From assembly GCF_020509005.1 (NCBI RefSeq), contig NC_063021.1, positions 3,100,001 to 3,164,000 on the forward strand: a DNA stretch of 64,000 nucleotides, read 5' to 3'. Below the pieces are notes generated by a model. That model did not search any database. It saw only the letters and a list, made by a program, of their open reading frames with translations, and was not told the origin of the DNA. This document shows, one piece after another, positions 1-10,272 of this stretch (the stretch's first letter is position 1; every line of letters begins with the position of its first letter). Source of the DNA: Fulvia fulva (Eukaryota > Ascomycota > Dothideomycetes > Mycosphaerellales > Mycosphaerellaceae). The position numbers were made by a program, and so were the translations under genes.

Positions 1-291
1 TTGCCTGCTGTTCGTGCTGTATCGTTGGGTCCGAGCAGGTACAATGCCGGCTGTATGGACCACCAGCTCCGGATGCAGGTTTGCGAAAGCCTTCTTCACG
101 CTGTCTTCAGACGTGATATCCGCCTGAACGAAGGCAGCGATGCGGTTCTGTACATCTTCATCCGGCGGCTGCAGATCCAAGATGGTGATGTTCCAGGCCG
201 GGTAGCGGTCCAGTAGTGCTCTCACGATGCCTCGTCCCAGGTAGCCGGATCCACCTGTCACCAAGATGTCCTTCGCGTCTTCGAGAGCCAT
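1..291 (-). CDS. NAD(P)-dependent epimerase / 3-beta-hydroxysteroid dehydrogenase family protein, N-terminal part
   Basis: The reading frame starts at an ATG at 291 and runs leftwards out of the window, giving the first 97 residues. Residues 9-19 read ILVTGGSGYLG, the glycine-rich Rossmann nucleotide-binding loop (GxxGxxG) of extended short-chain dehydrogenases. An acidic residue follows at the end of the second strand (ILDLQ), which fits NAD binding, and the VVHTAG stretch further on is the usual fourth-strand motif. Proteins of this kind include sterol-4-alpha-carboxylate 3-dehydrogenases and nucleotide-sugar epimerases. The catalytic YxxxK motif lies outside the window, so the substrate cannot be assigned. 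The next gene to the right is about 1.7 kb away on the other strand. Confidence 0.85.
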   Translation of the reverse strand, partial: MALEDAKDILVTGGSGYLGRGIVRALLDRYPAWNITILDLQPPDEDVQNRIAAFVQADITSEDSVKKAFANLHPELVVHTAGIVPARTQRYSTNSRQ

Positions 292-1981
292 GGTGAGCAG
301 CACGCATGCTCTCGGAGGAGGAAGCGTGTCGCAAACATGTCGGATGACGAATCGACGTGAAAGTTAGATGAAAGTGTACTCGTCTCGGCTTTCACAACAC
401 CAACATTACTAGCATACTCGTTGTGCACTGATATACTATCACGGCAATGAGTGCAAGAGAAACCTTCCGTATCACTAACATCATGCTGTCTAGACCAACC
501 GCACCCTATGTCCCACCATGACCCAGTCCCAAGCGTTCAGCTAGGCCTCCGACAGCCTCGACTCATGACGACCGCGATCACGACCGGACCAGGCAGTACG
601 ACCGCTCACGACATAATGAGGGAAAGCATCGGCATTGAGTATATGCCGGCACAACGAGAACTTCTCAAAGCCGCCCCGGGACAAATGCAGACCAAGCCTG
701 TGACAGAAGCAAAAAGATGAACAAAATGAGCAACTCGAATCGAACGTGGTCACCCACCATAAAAGGAATCGCAGCGCTTGTTGCTTAAGCACAGAGCGGC
801 GATGAAGAGCCCGATTGACTACACCACAGAGCCGCAAAATGGATAGCCCAACACACCGGGTAGATCTGCTCCTAGGCTACGCAGTACGCTGGACTGCAAA
901 AGAAAACAGATTTCTGCGGAGCATAACGACATGCTACTCGAACGGTCTCCGAAGAGAGGACACGAGCAGCCAATTTTAGCTCAGAGCCCTGGCCATGCCG
1001 GATCGCCTGGGGTGAAGTGAGGTAAGCCAAAATTTCAAAATACATATACCTTCCGAAATCTGCGCGGCAACTAAGCCGATGCAACGGGACTTCGCAGGAA
1101 CGGCACGCTCACTACCATATATCCGCGATGTTGGAAAGGTGATTTTCTAGCAAATGGCGCAAGGATTTGTGTACCTGCTGCCTACGCTTGCGCGCTTCTT
1201 TGCTACCAGTCGGTGGAAACTTCTACAGCTACCTTGTCCAAGCCATGGAGCCTTGTGCAGCGAGAAGCACACATCGCGTCGTACGACGGGAGCTTCGTGC
1301 CACTAATGAGAAAGCTACGCTTTCTGAGTCCAATAACAACGATAGTAGTCGGGCCTGACCTTATGAGCACCGGCGTGCATGCAACTTACATTGCGCCGCG
1401 AGACTGTCACATGGGCCAGAGTACGGCGTAGGCAGCCACGCTACGACTCTGCGGTCGAACTCCCAGTGGCAGTGCAGCGCTGTACAAGAAGGGGGGATCT
1501 CGCCAGCGTTCGCATGTGATCCCCGCTCCGCTTCATCCACATCTAGCAGATCTCGAAGCATACGGTGTATGCATGGAGACATCGATGAATAACATTCGAT
1601 GTTGACGTGCGACGCGCCAGCTTCAACAGTGCCGGTCGTGACCTGAACGCTACAAAGACTGTACTCTGGGCGTAGCATACTACCAGACCTATGAAGCAGT
1701 TGTGCTCTCGCTTCGCGAAGCGCTGTGTCCAGCGGTCGACCGGGCTATAGTCGGGAGAGCGACTTCATTCCGTTTGCATGTGATTGTCGCTTAGCTTCGG
1801 TCACCATTAAATCCAATTTCCCCGCTTCCATCACGGGTTCCTGTTCCTATTACCGTTGTCCGGGGGGCTCAGATACACGCATATTTGCATGCTCTACCAG
1901 TATGGCCACACGGGAGCACTCAGTGCCACCTGGTGACAATGTCGACTCTGTGCTCCGTGAACTGCTCGCCCCATACTCGAC
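292..1981. other. Intergenic region, no supported gene
   Basis: About 1.7 kb between the starts of two divergent genes. Only short, overlapping open frames on both strands occur here. None shows a recognisable domain, a convincing splice pattern or low-bias codon use. It should hold the promoters of the flanking genes. I see no repeat or RNA gene in it. Confidence 0.5.
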
Positions 1982-3172
1982 ATGCCAGCATCCCGTCTCG
2001 TCTCCCTGGCAAAGGACAAGTTCGGCCATGACAGAGTGGTTGCCAATGAGTACAATGCTGTCACAGAGATCATCACAGGGCGATATCGTAAGTTTACTTT
2101 GCGCAGGCCCCCCAACGGGATAGTGCTCACACATCTGTCAGATCTAGAAGAAGCAGACCCAGAGGTCAGCGCAGACGTTCAGGCAGGGTTAGCAAACAAG
2201 GGCAAGACACTCGAACAGATAGGCTATGACCCAGATAAGGAACTGGCAAAGATCAACGAGCAATACCAAACGGAGGCAGAGAAAGCGAGAGACAATGAGA
2301 AGCGCACAGGCAGGAAGCGCAAACGCGACCAGACCTCCGCAGAAGATGGCGACATAGATCTCACGGACATTGCGAACAGACTACCGAAGCATCCCTGCTC
2401 TGGGCTCTTTTGCTCGAACGGGTTTGACTGGCACGATGGCAATGCCACGCCCATCATTGACGAAGTATGTACATCCTTCGCGCAGCACAAGCCTCGACTA
2501 ACAGTATAGCAGATAATGAACTCCATCGAGGACCACTGCTCGGCACACGACGGTCCCATCACCAGCAAAGGCCGCAGCCGTAAAGGCATCAAATTCAGCC
2601 TCACAAACGAGTACCTCCGAGTCGCATTGCAGAGTATCTTCAAGAGCGGACATCGACTACGCTCCCGCATCGAGGCTTCTCTCGAGCGTTTCATCCGCTT
2701 GAACCTCGACGCCTTTCCCGAAATGAGGACTCGCCTCAAGCCACTGCCTTGCGGACCTTACGACGATACCCTCAAGATCTTACCGGAGAAGGACGGCCTG
2801 GCGCTTGACTTGCCCCTGACTGTCGACAAGGCAGAACAAACCGCCGAGGCCATCTTCGATGCCGTAGAGCGGCGGTTCAAGCGAGAGGCACCCGAGTCGG
2901 CGCGCTTCAGGGAGCCCAAGGGAACGAGTAAGAAGGAGAAGAAGCGGCGGAAGCTGACTGGAACCTCGAAGAATGTCAGCCTCGAGGAGAAGTACTCGCT
3001 AGCGCCAGTGAAGGAGGATGATGATGGGAAGAATTTCAATTTCAAAGATACGCTGAAGGCTTGCTTTGCGGGGCCGCATGGTGTTTTGGAGGCATTGGAG
3101 GTGGAAGTGTACAGGCTTGCCGAGCTTGAGCACAAGGCGTTCCCGGAGCTGTCGGGCTGGCCCACGCCTTGA
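1982..3172 (+). CDS. Unknown basic, probably nuclear protein (three exons)
   Basis: I do not recognise the family. Exons are 1982-2087, 2142-2464 and 2513-3172, joined in frame to 362 residues. Intron 1 (54 nt) has GTAAGT, a GCTCAC branch-like site and TGTCAG. Intron 2 (48 nt) has GTATGT, CTAAC and TAGCAG. The middle is rich in charged residues. It carries basic clusters (GRKRKRD near residue 85 and KKEKKRRKL near residue 290) that look like nuclear localisation signals. A CxxxFCxNGFDWHD-like segment just before intron 2 and the final 150 residues look folded. There is no signal peptide or membrane segment. It converges with the GMC oxidoreductase, with only 161 bp between the stop codons. 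Intron 1 is a multiple of three with no stop, so an unspliced 380-residue form is also possible. Confidence 0.75.
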
Positions 3173-3333
3173 ATGTGATGCGATCTATGGTGACCATCCT
3201 TAGAAGCGTGCTATGGTCATCAAGCAGCCTGGCGAATGTCCACGTCTTGTTGATATAATAGAAGTAAGCGCTTCGTGGACCATAAAGCCATCCATTAAAC
3301 AGTACAAACACTGATCGATATCATCTGCCGTCC

Positions 3334-5328
3334 CTAAGCCTTCAGCGCCCCATACATATACTCCCCCTTAACAATATCCGCCGCCTTCTCCGCCACCGCA
3401 TACACACTACTCACAATATTCCCACTGACATGATTCGGGAACACACTCGCATCCACCACTCTAATATTCTTCGTCCCGACCACCTTCAACTTACTATCCA
3501 CCGCATCTCCCATCGCCACAGAGCCACAGGGGTGATACTCACTCAGACAAAGACTTCTCACACACTCCCTCATCTGCTCCGTGTTATCCATATCAACATC
3601 TGCCGGCGGGAACAGCCGCTTCGTGATGTTGGACTTCATGTGCTTGCTCTCCTCCACCTTACCCAGCATCTTCAGCCCCGCGGCGAGGACATCGACGTCT
3701 GCCTGGTGCGAGAGGAAGGCAGGGTCGACGGCGGGGTGGTCGTTGGGGTTGGAGGTTTTGATGTGAACGGTTCCGCGGGAGAGGGGGTATTGGAGGCACA
3801 TTGCGGCGCTGACGCCTCCGGGGTCTTCTGGGTTGTCAGGGGGAGGGAAGACGACGCTTTGGTCTTCGACGCCTTTTTCCATGCCGAAGTGGGAGGGGAC
3901 GAGGACGAGTTGGAGGTTGGCGGATTTGTTATCTTTGAGGTGGGCAAGGGTGCGTTCGTGTTGTTTGCGTTGGTAGGGGGTGAGGTTGGGGAGGTCGGAT
4001 TCGATGGATTTGACGATGCGGTCTTGTTCTTCTTGGGTGGCGAACATCTGCGGATGTTAGTGGAAGCGGAGACAGCTAGATGAAGGGGAGTGGGAAGTAC
4101 CTTGTAGGGGAAAAATCCTTGCATGGTGCACACTGAAGTGAGTGGACCACCACCGGTCTCAGCCAACTGCTTCTGCGCGGCCTCCATAACCTCTGGATTA
4201 TGAATAGCCTCAAGAGTCATGATGCCTGGCTTCACCTCCCAGCATCCCACAGTCATAACGTGATCCTGGAAGTTCGCGCCAACTGCCTTATTCTCAATCT
4301 TGGGCTCAACACCAGCAGCCTTGATGATCTCAGGGTCACCAATACCCGACAACTCCAGGATCTGAGGAGATTGGATCGCACCACAAGCGACGAGGACTTC
4401 CTTCTTGACCTTGACAGTGTGCTCCTTGCCTCCACACTTGAACGTCACGCCAGTGGCAGTGTCGCCATCAAGCTCGATACGCTGGACCATGGCGTCTGTA
4501 AGGACGTGAAGATTTGGTCGATGTGCGTTGGCGGCGAAGTATCCACGGGCAGCATAAGATCGCATGCCCTTGTTTGGTCCCGACCTGGCGACGAGGCCAA
4601 GGGTATTGTAGAAGCCAATGTGGTCTCCTGACCAGGGATCGTTCGGCTTCTTGTCCAAACCAGTGGCGTCATCGCAGGCCTTGATGAAGTCGTCTTCAAT
4701 GGGCAGACGCCAATCGTTGAATGAGGTCCTGGCGGGTCCGGAAGTGCCGTGGTACTCGCCCACGAAAGGCATAGTAGAGCGATCGGTAACGCAGTCGTCG
4801 ATGGGCTCCAGAGTCTGGTGCTTGCGCATGTATGGCATCAAGGCTTCGGCGTTCCAGCCCTCGTCTCCTGCGATGATGGCCCAGTCGTCGTAGTCTTGCA
4901 GTGATCCGCGAACATACATCATATAGTTAATCGCACTTGACCCGCCCAGCGCCTTGCCTCGTGGAATGTGATGTCTTCGGCCCTTGTTATGTTTCTATCG
5001 TAGGTATCAGCAAGACGCAATCCCATCTCCCTCTCCATATGATATGGCCTACCTGCGGCTCCGTCATGAACCCCCAATCATAATCCGGGTTGTTGAACGT
5101 CTGCATGAACATGACTGGCGAGTCGACCAGCATATCTCCAAGCTTGCTATTACCAGCTTCGAGCACGCCCACGCTCACATCTTCATTCTCAGTAAGTCGT
5201 GCCGCCACAACAAGACCAGCCGTGCCACCGCCGACAATGATGAAGTCGTAGTCGTGCTTGAGGAAGTCCTCGGCGTTTGTATGCAGAGCAGGGAGACTGT
5301 GGCCGTTGGCCGTGCCATTGGTCGCCAT
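3334..5328 (-). CDS. GMC (glucose-methanol-choline) family FAD oxidoreductase
   Basis: Exons (minus strand) are 5328-5053, 4994-4101 and 4047-3334, giving 627 residues, a normal length for the family. Introns of 58 and 53 nt have GTAGGC...GATAG and GTACTT...CTAAC...GCAG. The FAD-binding loop VGGGTAG lies near residues 32-38. The family signature PRGKALGGSSAINYM sits at the exon 1/2 junction. The C-terminal active-site region has YHPCGSVAMG (His about 562) and PNHVSGN (His about 596), the usual catalytic His pair. Members oxidise alcohols such as choline, methanol or aryl alcohols with FAD and oxygen. The substrate cannot be read from sequence. No signal peptide is visible, suggesting an intracellular enzyme. 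An in-frame ATG at 5424 would add 32 residues. I prefer 5328 because it leaves the usual short leader before the FAD domain. Confidence 0.93.
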
Positions 5329-6281
5329 CGTCGATGAATCGTCAGCGAGCTGTGAGGTGCCGATGTTGTGGATCGTCTGTGCGCTCGTGGTCAATGTGAA
5401 TGGCAAGATGGACTGATCTCTCACACATGAGAGCTACGGCATGAGCTTTATAGAGCTCCAAGAGAGCGGAACAGTGCGAACATAGGAACTCGTTAGTACA
5501 ATGCAGGGCAGCATCCTACAGCGAGACATCGATGGGATCCCCACCTCGACCTTGATGGGTTGGCGAATGAGCTCCATAGGAGGCCTCGTCCGACTCAGAT
5601 CCGAGATGCCGTTGGCCGCCTCCGGTCCAGTGGTAGTGGCAGTACGTAGATCAAAGCGAAAAGAGCCGAAGCAGTAGCCCACTGGCGCGGATTGCTTGAT
5701 CGAGAATTAGATTCGCTGCTGCAAAGTAAGCTCAGCTTGCCTCGCTTAACAGCATGTGTGTGAGATGCCGTTCGTCTCACCAGCTACACGTATATGATCC
5801 TCGAGATCGCGGTGGTCGATCATGCTGTCGGTAGCCACTTCCCTCTGACAACACCCATCAACCATAGAGCTGGAACTGGTGGGTGTGTCTAGGGTTGCCT
5901 AGTGCTAGTAGAGGAACAAGAAGGTGGGGATACGCAGCTTGCATGCGGGGTCTGGGGTGCATATGAGTGCGGAATGTGAACCGTCAGAGAGGCCTCACTT
6001 TCTGCTAACGAGGAACTGATCCGGAGAGAACACATGGGTTGAAGGGAATGCGGTCGATGTTGTCGCTGATCTCTTGGAAGTCGTAATATTGTACAAGCTG
6101 CTGCTCTTGCTATCAGAGCAGTCGATGCGTAGGATCTCGAAAGACTGGCTCGAATAGCCGTCTTTCCGATGTATAGCTCGGAGATGCCAGAGCTGCCGCT
6201 TGCTGCTCAGAACGTACCATTCGACGCTCGCTTTTAGTGACAAACCTTTACCTCTGAACGCCGGAGATTGCTGGTATCATT
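5329..6281. other. Intergenic region, no supported gene
   Basis: Upstream region of the GMC gene and downstream region of the homocitrate synthase gene. Short open frames occur on the minus strand, but none has a recognisable motif or intron structure. The first about 100 bases left of 5424 could be coding if the GMC gene uses its upstream ATG. Confidence 0.45.
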
Positions 6282-7867
6282 CTAGGAAACAGTCGCGGTC
6301 TTGGTCTTCTTGGCGACTGGGACCTCCGCCTGCTGGTCGACAGTCTCGTCGATCGATCTCTTCTCTGCCTCCTTGCTGAGGTCCTGCTCTGCCTTGAGGA
6401 ACTTCTTCTTCTCCTCTGGGCTGAGCTCGAGCAGTGGCCTCTCCTTCTCGGAGCTCAAGTTGAAGTGGAAGTTCCTGATAATGCTGTCTGCGTCGTCGAT
6501 GGCCAGTGGCCTTACGTCTGCGAGCGCCTTGATCTTCAGTGTCACCTGCTTGATCTGGGCTTCGGTCATGTTGAGACTGAGCTGCTCAGCACGCGACTTG
6601 ATCGCATTCCAGCCAGTCAATCTCGAGGCGAAGTGGACATATCTGCTCATTCCGAAATCGGCCGGGTTGATGATCTCGTATGTCGATGGGTTGTTCAGGA
6701 TGGCCTTGGCATGAATACCAGCCTTGTGGGTAAAGGCGCAGAACCCGGTGATTGGGTTGTTGAATGGCACGTTGATCTCAACAGCCTCGGCGACCAAATC
6801 CTCGATCTCCTTGATCTTCTCCAGCTTGTACTTGCTCTTGACGTAGTCGCGGTCTGCGACGATCATGCGAGCCATCAGGCCACCGAGAGGAGTGATACCG
6901 TTTCGCTCGCCAATACCGATGACCGAAGTATCGATGTGGGTAGCCCCGGCCTCGAGGGCACAGTATGCGTTTGCGATGGCGCATCCGGTGTCGTTGTGGA
7001 AGTGAGTCTCGATGTCGCAGCTGACTACACCGCGGAGCGTTCGTACGAGGTCGTAGACCTGGCGTGGGGTGGCGCAACTTGTCATTGTCAGCTTGCGTCT
7101 TTACATCCCGCGCCCAAGTCCCGCGCCCAAGTGAGAAACTTACCCAACTGTGTCTGCGATGCCAACTCTGTGCACACCGACCTTGTCGACAGCACTGTAG
7201 ATGCTGAGGAGATCGACCAGGTCACTGCGGAAGGAATCTTCCGAGCTGAATCGGATCTCCTTGCCTTGCGACTTGACGTACTCAATGACTTCGATGGCAG
7301 TGTTCTTGATATATGTCATGTCCTTGCCGTGACTGTGCTGCATCAAGTGGCTACTGGTGCCAATGACGACGTCCACACCGTCAACTCCTGTTGCAACCGC
7401 GAGCTTGGCATCCGACATGTTACACCTCACGTGTGTGAGAATCTTAGCCTTGAGTCCAAGCTTGCAGATCTCCTCGCAGTCGAGTCGCGACTGTTCTGAT
7501 GCGGCTGGCGAGGTGAGCTCGATGTAGTCCACGCCAAAGTCGTCGAGTGCCTTGGCGATCTTGATCTTGGTCTCGGTGTCGAAGAAGGCATTGGCGAACT
7601 GCTCGCCCTCTCGGAGGGTGGATTCGATGATCTTGAAGTTCGATACATTGCTTAGGAAGTCCTGTACGGGTGCGTATGGGTTGGTGGATTGTGGTCTTGA
7701 GGCCTGCTTGGTCTCAAAAGCCCTGGAAGCGGTCAGCGTCGGTAGTGAAACGCAGCTTCAGCCATCAAGGTGCGCACTCACTTGTAGCTGCCGTCTGGCT
7801 GGCCATTGGAGGCACCATTGGTGCCGTTGGCATGGCCATTTGTCGCGTCATCTGGTGCTGGACACAT
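6282..7867 (-). CDS. LYS20/LYS21 ortholog: Homocitrate synthase (lysine biosynthesis)
   Basis: Exons are 7867-7782, 7722-7144 and 7077-6282, 486 residues in total. It condenses 2-oxoglutarate with acetyl-CoA to homocitrate, the first committed step of the alpha-aminoadipate lysine pathway of fungi (EC 2.3.3.14). Visible family motifs are [12 protein letters not shown] (catalytic Arg-Glu of the TIM barrel), the metal-binding HFHNDTGC at about residue 246, and GIGERNG. The frame across intron 2 restores the conserved [15 protein letters not shown]. Introns (59 and 66 nt) have GTGAGT...CCAG and GTAAGT...CAAG. Intron 2 carries a short direct repeat (CGCGCCCAAGT twice). There is no clear mitochondrial presequence. 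The first 30 residues are Asn/Gly/Thr-rich. The last about 40 residues are charged and end in a basic stretch (KKTKT). A CpcA/Gcn4-type site lies 150 bp upstream. Confidence 0.97.
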
Positions 7868-9018
7868 GTTGTTCTTGTGAGCTCACTGCTCCGGTATCGG
7901 CTGTGTTTCTGCTCAAGCCGCTGTGGTATGGCGGTGTAATGTCGATAGGGATAAAAGGATGTTGGTGAGTATGTAGAGGAGAGACCTGCTCTATGCGTGC
8001 AGGCCGAGGCTGGTGGTGAGTCAAAGTGAAGAGTTGCCGTCAGAGTGAGAAGTCTCAATGGCAGACAGGCCAAGGCGACTTTTGTCGAGGTTCTATAAGC
8101 CAGTGAGCCCGTGCCTCCAGCAGCTACGCCATTGTCGCGGGGAACATCGGCATTCATGCACTGTATCGAGTAAAGCGTAGGTAAGCACGTGCCGTATCAC
8201 AGAAAGAGCAGTATGTGATTGGTGTACAAGTGACGGCAGCTAGAGGAAGTGCAAAGCGGCCGCCAGGACCAGAGGCCTCGCCTGTCTCGCTCTTTGTGAG
8301 CAATTTTCGGTGGAACAATACTTCCTGGTCGCATAGAATTGCGGCTTTTTGAAGGAACATGTGTCTGGGTTCTGTTGGCCAGCAGCCCTTCAGAGCCGGA
8401 ACGAGCGTTATGACTTGGTCAAACAAGCTATTCGCGGCCGTGAGAACACGACGACGATGGAGAGAGTCTGGCCATCAGTCGACTTCGGTACGACGCGATA
8501 CAGCGTACAAAGGCACAAAACCAGGTAGAAGCCAACAGGAAAAGGCGCAGCATGGCTTGCATTACTCTTGATGGTTCATACTGAAGTCCTCGAAGCGGTG
8601 AGGCTCCTGCTTGACATGCTTCTGTTAGCGTCAGTACCCCAACTCTGTCGCATGTTGCATACACACACATTCGTCACACCAGCCTGGGAGTGGTGAGGCA
8701 CATCGAGGCCGTCCGGGGAAATATTGCTACGCGCGTGTTTCCGTGGTTGGCTCAAAGATTGAAGATTGAAGGACGAGAAGGCCCCGAGGACGGTGAAAAG
8801 AGACGGTTGCCAGGAGATGGAAGCATTCTTGCTTCGAATGCAGCAGACACTGTTAGGCGTAATGCATTGTATGCATCACTCGATGAGCAAAACTGTCGAG
8901 CTTCCATGGCTTGCTAGTCGCGAACCATTACTACGCCACCTCAAGCTGTTGCAATCGCCGTCGTGATCCTGCACCTTCCAGCCAGCTCCATGTCTCGAGG
9001 CAGAAGCCTACGCAGCGT
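7868..9018. other. Intergenic region with promoter of homocitrate synthase
   Basis: About 1.15 kb. The part next to 7867 should hold the promoter and leader of the homocitrate synthase gene, including the TGAGTCA heptamer. A minus-strand open frame from an ATG at 8157 overlaps the gene's start in another frame. It could act as an upstream ORF if transcription starts that far out. I see no other gene. Confidence 0.45.
8017..8023. promoter_or_regulatory. Candidate CpcA/Gcn4 (cross-pathway control) site TGAGTCA
   Basis: A perfect palindromic TGAGTCA lies 150 bp upstream of the homocitrate synthase ATG. This heptamer is the known binding site of the bZIP regulator Gcn4/CpcA, which induces amino-acid biosynthesis genes, including lysine genes, in ascomycetes. 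The site is seen directly. Its use is inferred from position and target. Confidence 0.6.
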
Positions 9019-9923
9019 TCAGACACCACTTGGGATCGCCATCGTCGGCATGCACACGAGCGTGTCGTCGCACTTGCCTGCGAAAAGCGTCAGTCCGTGC
9101 GTATAGACATAGTAGGCTAGCACTCATGCTTGCGCCGAGTGACAGGATGGCACTCACCTGTTCTGCACTTGGGCCACCTAGACAGAAAGGTGTTAGCCAT
9201 ACTCGAACACCGTGTGCCAGTGTCTCAGCAATCAGTGCTGAGGTGGAGATGCAGCACGCATGTCTCAGACGGACCATGCCTCCTGCCCTTCGGATTCACT
9301 CACCAGTAAGGGTTTGGATTCACCCAGTATCGAAGACAGCCGCTGGTGTAGTAACCGCCTTGCTTATCGTTCTCGGTCTGGTCGTTGCAACTAAATTCAT
9401 CAGCGCTGCGTGTGCCGAGAAGGGGGTCCAAACATACTCGTCAACAGGATTCATCAAGTTCTTGTAGCAGGCATCTCTATTCATCTGAATCGGTGGATCG
9501 CACGGCTTCTCCTCGATCATGTCGATGCTCACGTCGACGCGGCCTTCCTCGAACGTGCCACGGAAGTGGCGTACGCCTGTACCTTCCAGGATAGCGGTGT
9601 AGTTCCTACATGACCGTCAGCTGATCCCGGAAGATGGTGCTTGAGTGAAGGACTCACCAAGACAAGCGAGCAGCCTCGCCATCAATCGGGTAGGTCCACT
9701 CGCCGAAGTCATCGCAGTAGTGATTGACCGCGTCTACGATGTCAGCTCGGTCGACGCCGAAGCAAGCGTCGTTGCAGATGACGGTGCTTGTAGGCTCGGC
9801 TGCCATGGCCTGGGTGGGAATGGCTTCGACGCGTTGAACGGCGGCGGCGGTGGAGGTTGTGGCGCTTGAGAGTGAGACGAGAGCCATGATGGCAATGATA
9901 ACGAGGGTGATGGGGTGTGCCAT
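9019..9923 (-). CDS. Small secreted cysteine-rich protein, effector-like, unknown function
   Basis: Five exons (9923-9658, 9605-9438, 9390-9304, 9177-9158, 9077-9019) join in frame to 199 residues. Introns of 52, 47, 126 and 80 nt all have GTGAGT or GTATGT donors and TAG/CAG acceptors. Residues 1-21 form a clear signal peptide (hydrophobic IIAIMALVSL core, Ala at the cleavage side). The mature part holds ten cysteines, an even number that fits disulphide bonding, and several Trp/Tyr residues near the C-terminus (PYWWPKC). There is no membrane segment and no known domain. Length, signal peptide and cysteine content resemble fungal secreted effectors or surface proteins. The 20-nt fourth exon is tiny, but it is needed to keep the frame and it has good splice signals on both sides. 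Confidence 0.8.
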
Positions 9924-10272
9924 CTTGTCGGTTTGCAGTGATTGCTTGTTGATGGTGGTGTATAATCGTGTCTATGTGTGATTGTGTTCAAGCTTAGTCC
10001 GGGAAGTGCAAGTGCAAGTGTGCCGTCAGGCAGCAGGGGCTTCCACGAGGCAGGAGGTAGACATGGCAGCCACGAGGCATGAGGTAGATATGGCAGGAGC
10101 TTCCAAGAAGTGGCAACGGCTTCGCATCGATAACCACTCTGGGAAGCGACCAGCATAGATTGACTTTAATTTATCGGCTTCACTTCACCTCCCAACACTC
10201 AGTGCTTGATACCACTGGATCAGGCATGGAATCCTTTCTAGATGTACTTACAACGAACCTTCGGAGCCATCC
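9924..10272. other. Intergenic region containing a short tandem duplication
   Basis: Upstream region of the secreted cysteine-rich gene and downstream region of the muconate cyclase gene. Apart from the 27-bp tandem duplication listed separately, I see no feature. Confidence 0.5.
10043..10096. repeat. 27-bp tandem duplication (two units, two mismatches)
   Basis: A 27-bp unit beginning CCACGAGGCA at 10043 is repeated directly at 10070 with two transitions or transversions between the copies. It lies about 120 bp upstream of the secreted cysteine-rich gene, inside its likely promoter. Confidence 0.85.

Noticed and set aside
1361..1678. Minus-strand open frame of 105 codons
   Set aside because: No signal peptide, domain or splice context. 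Cys/Ser/His content looks like random translation, and it is overlapped by other frames of similar length.
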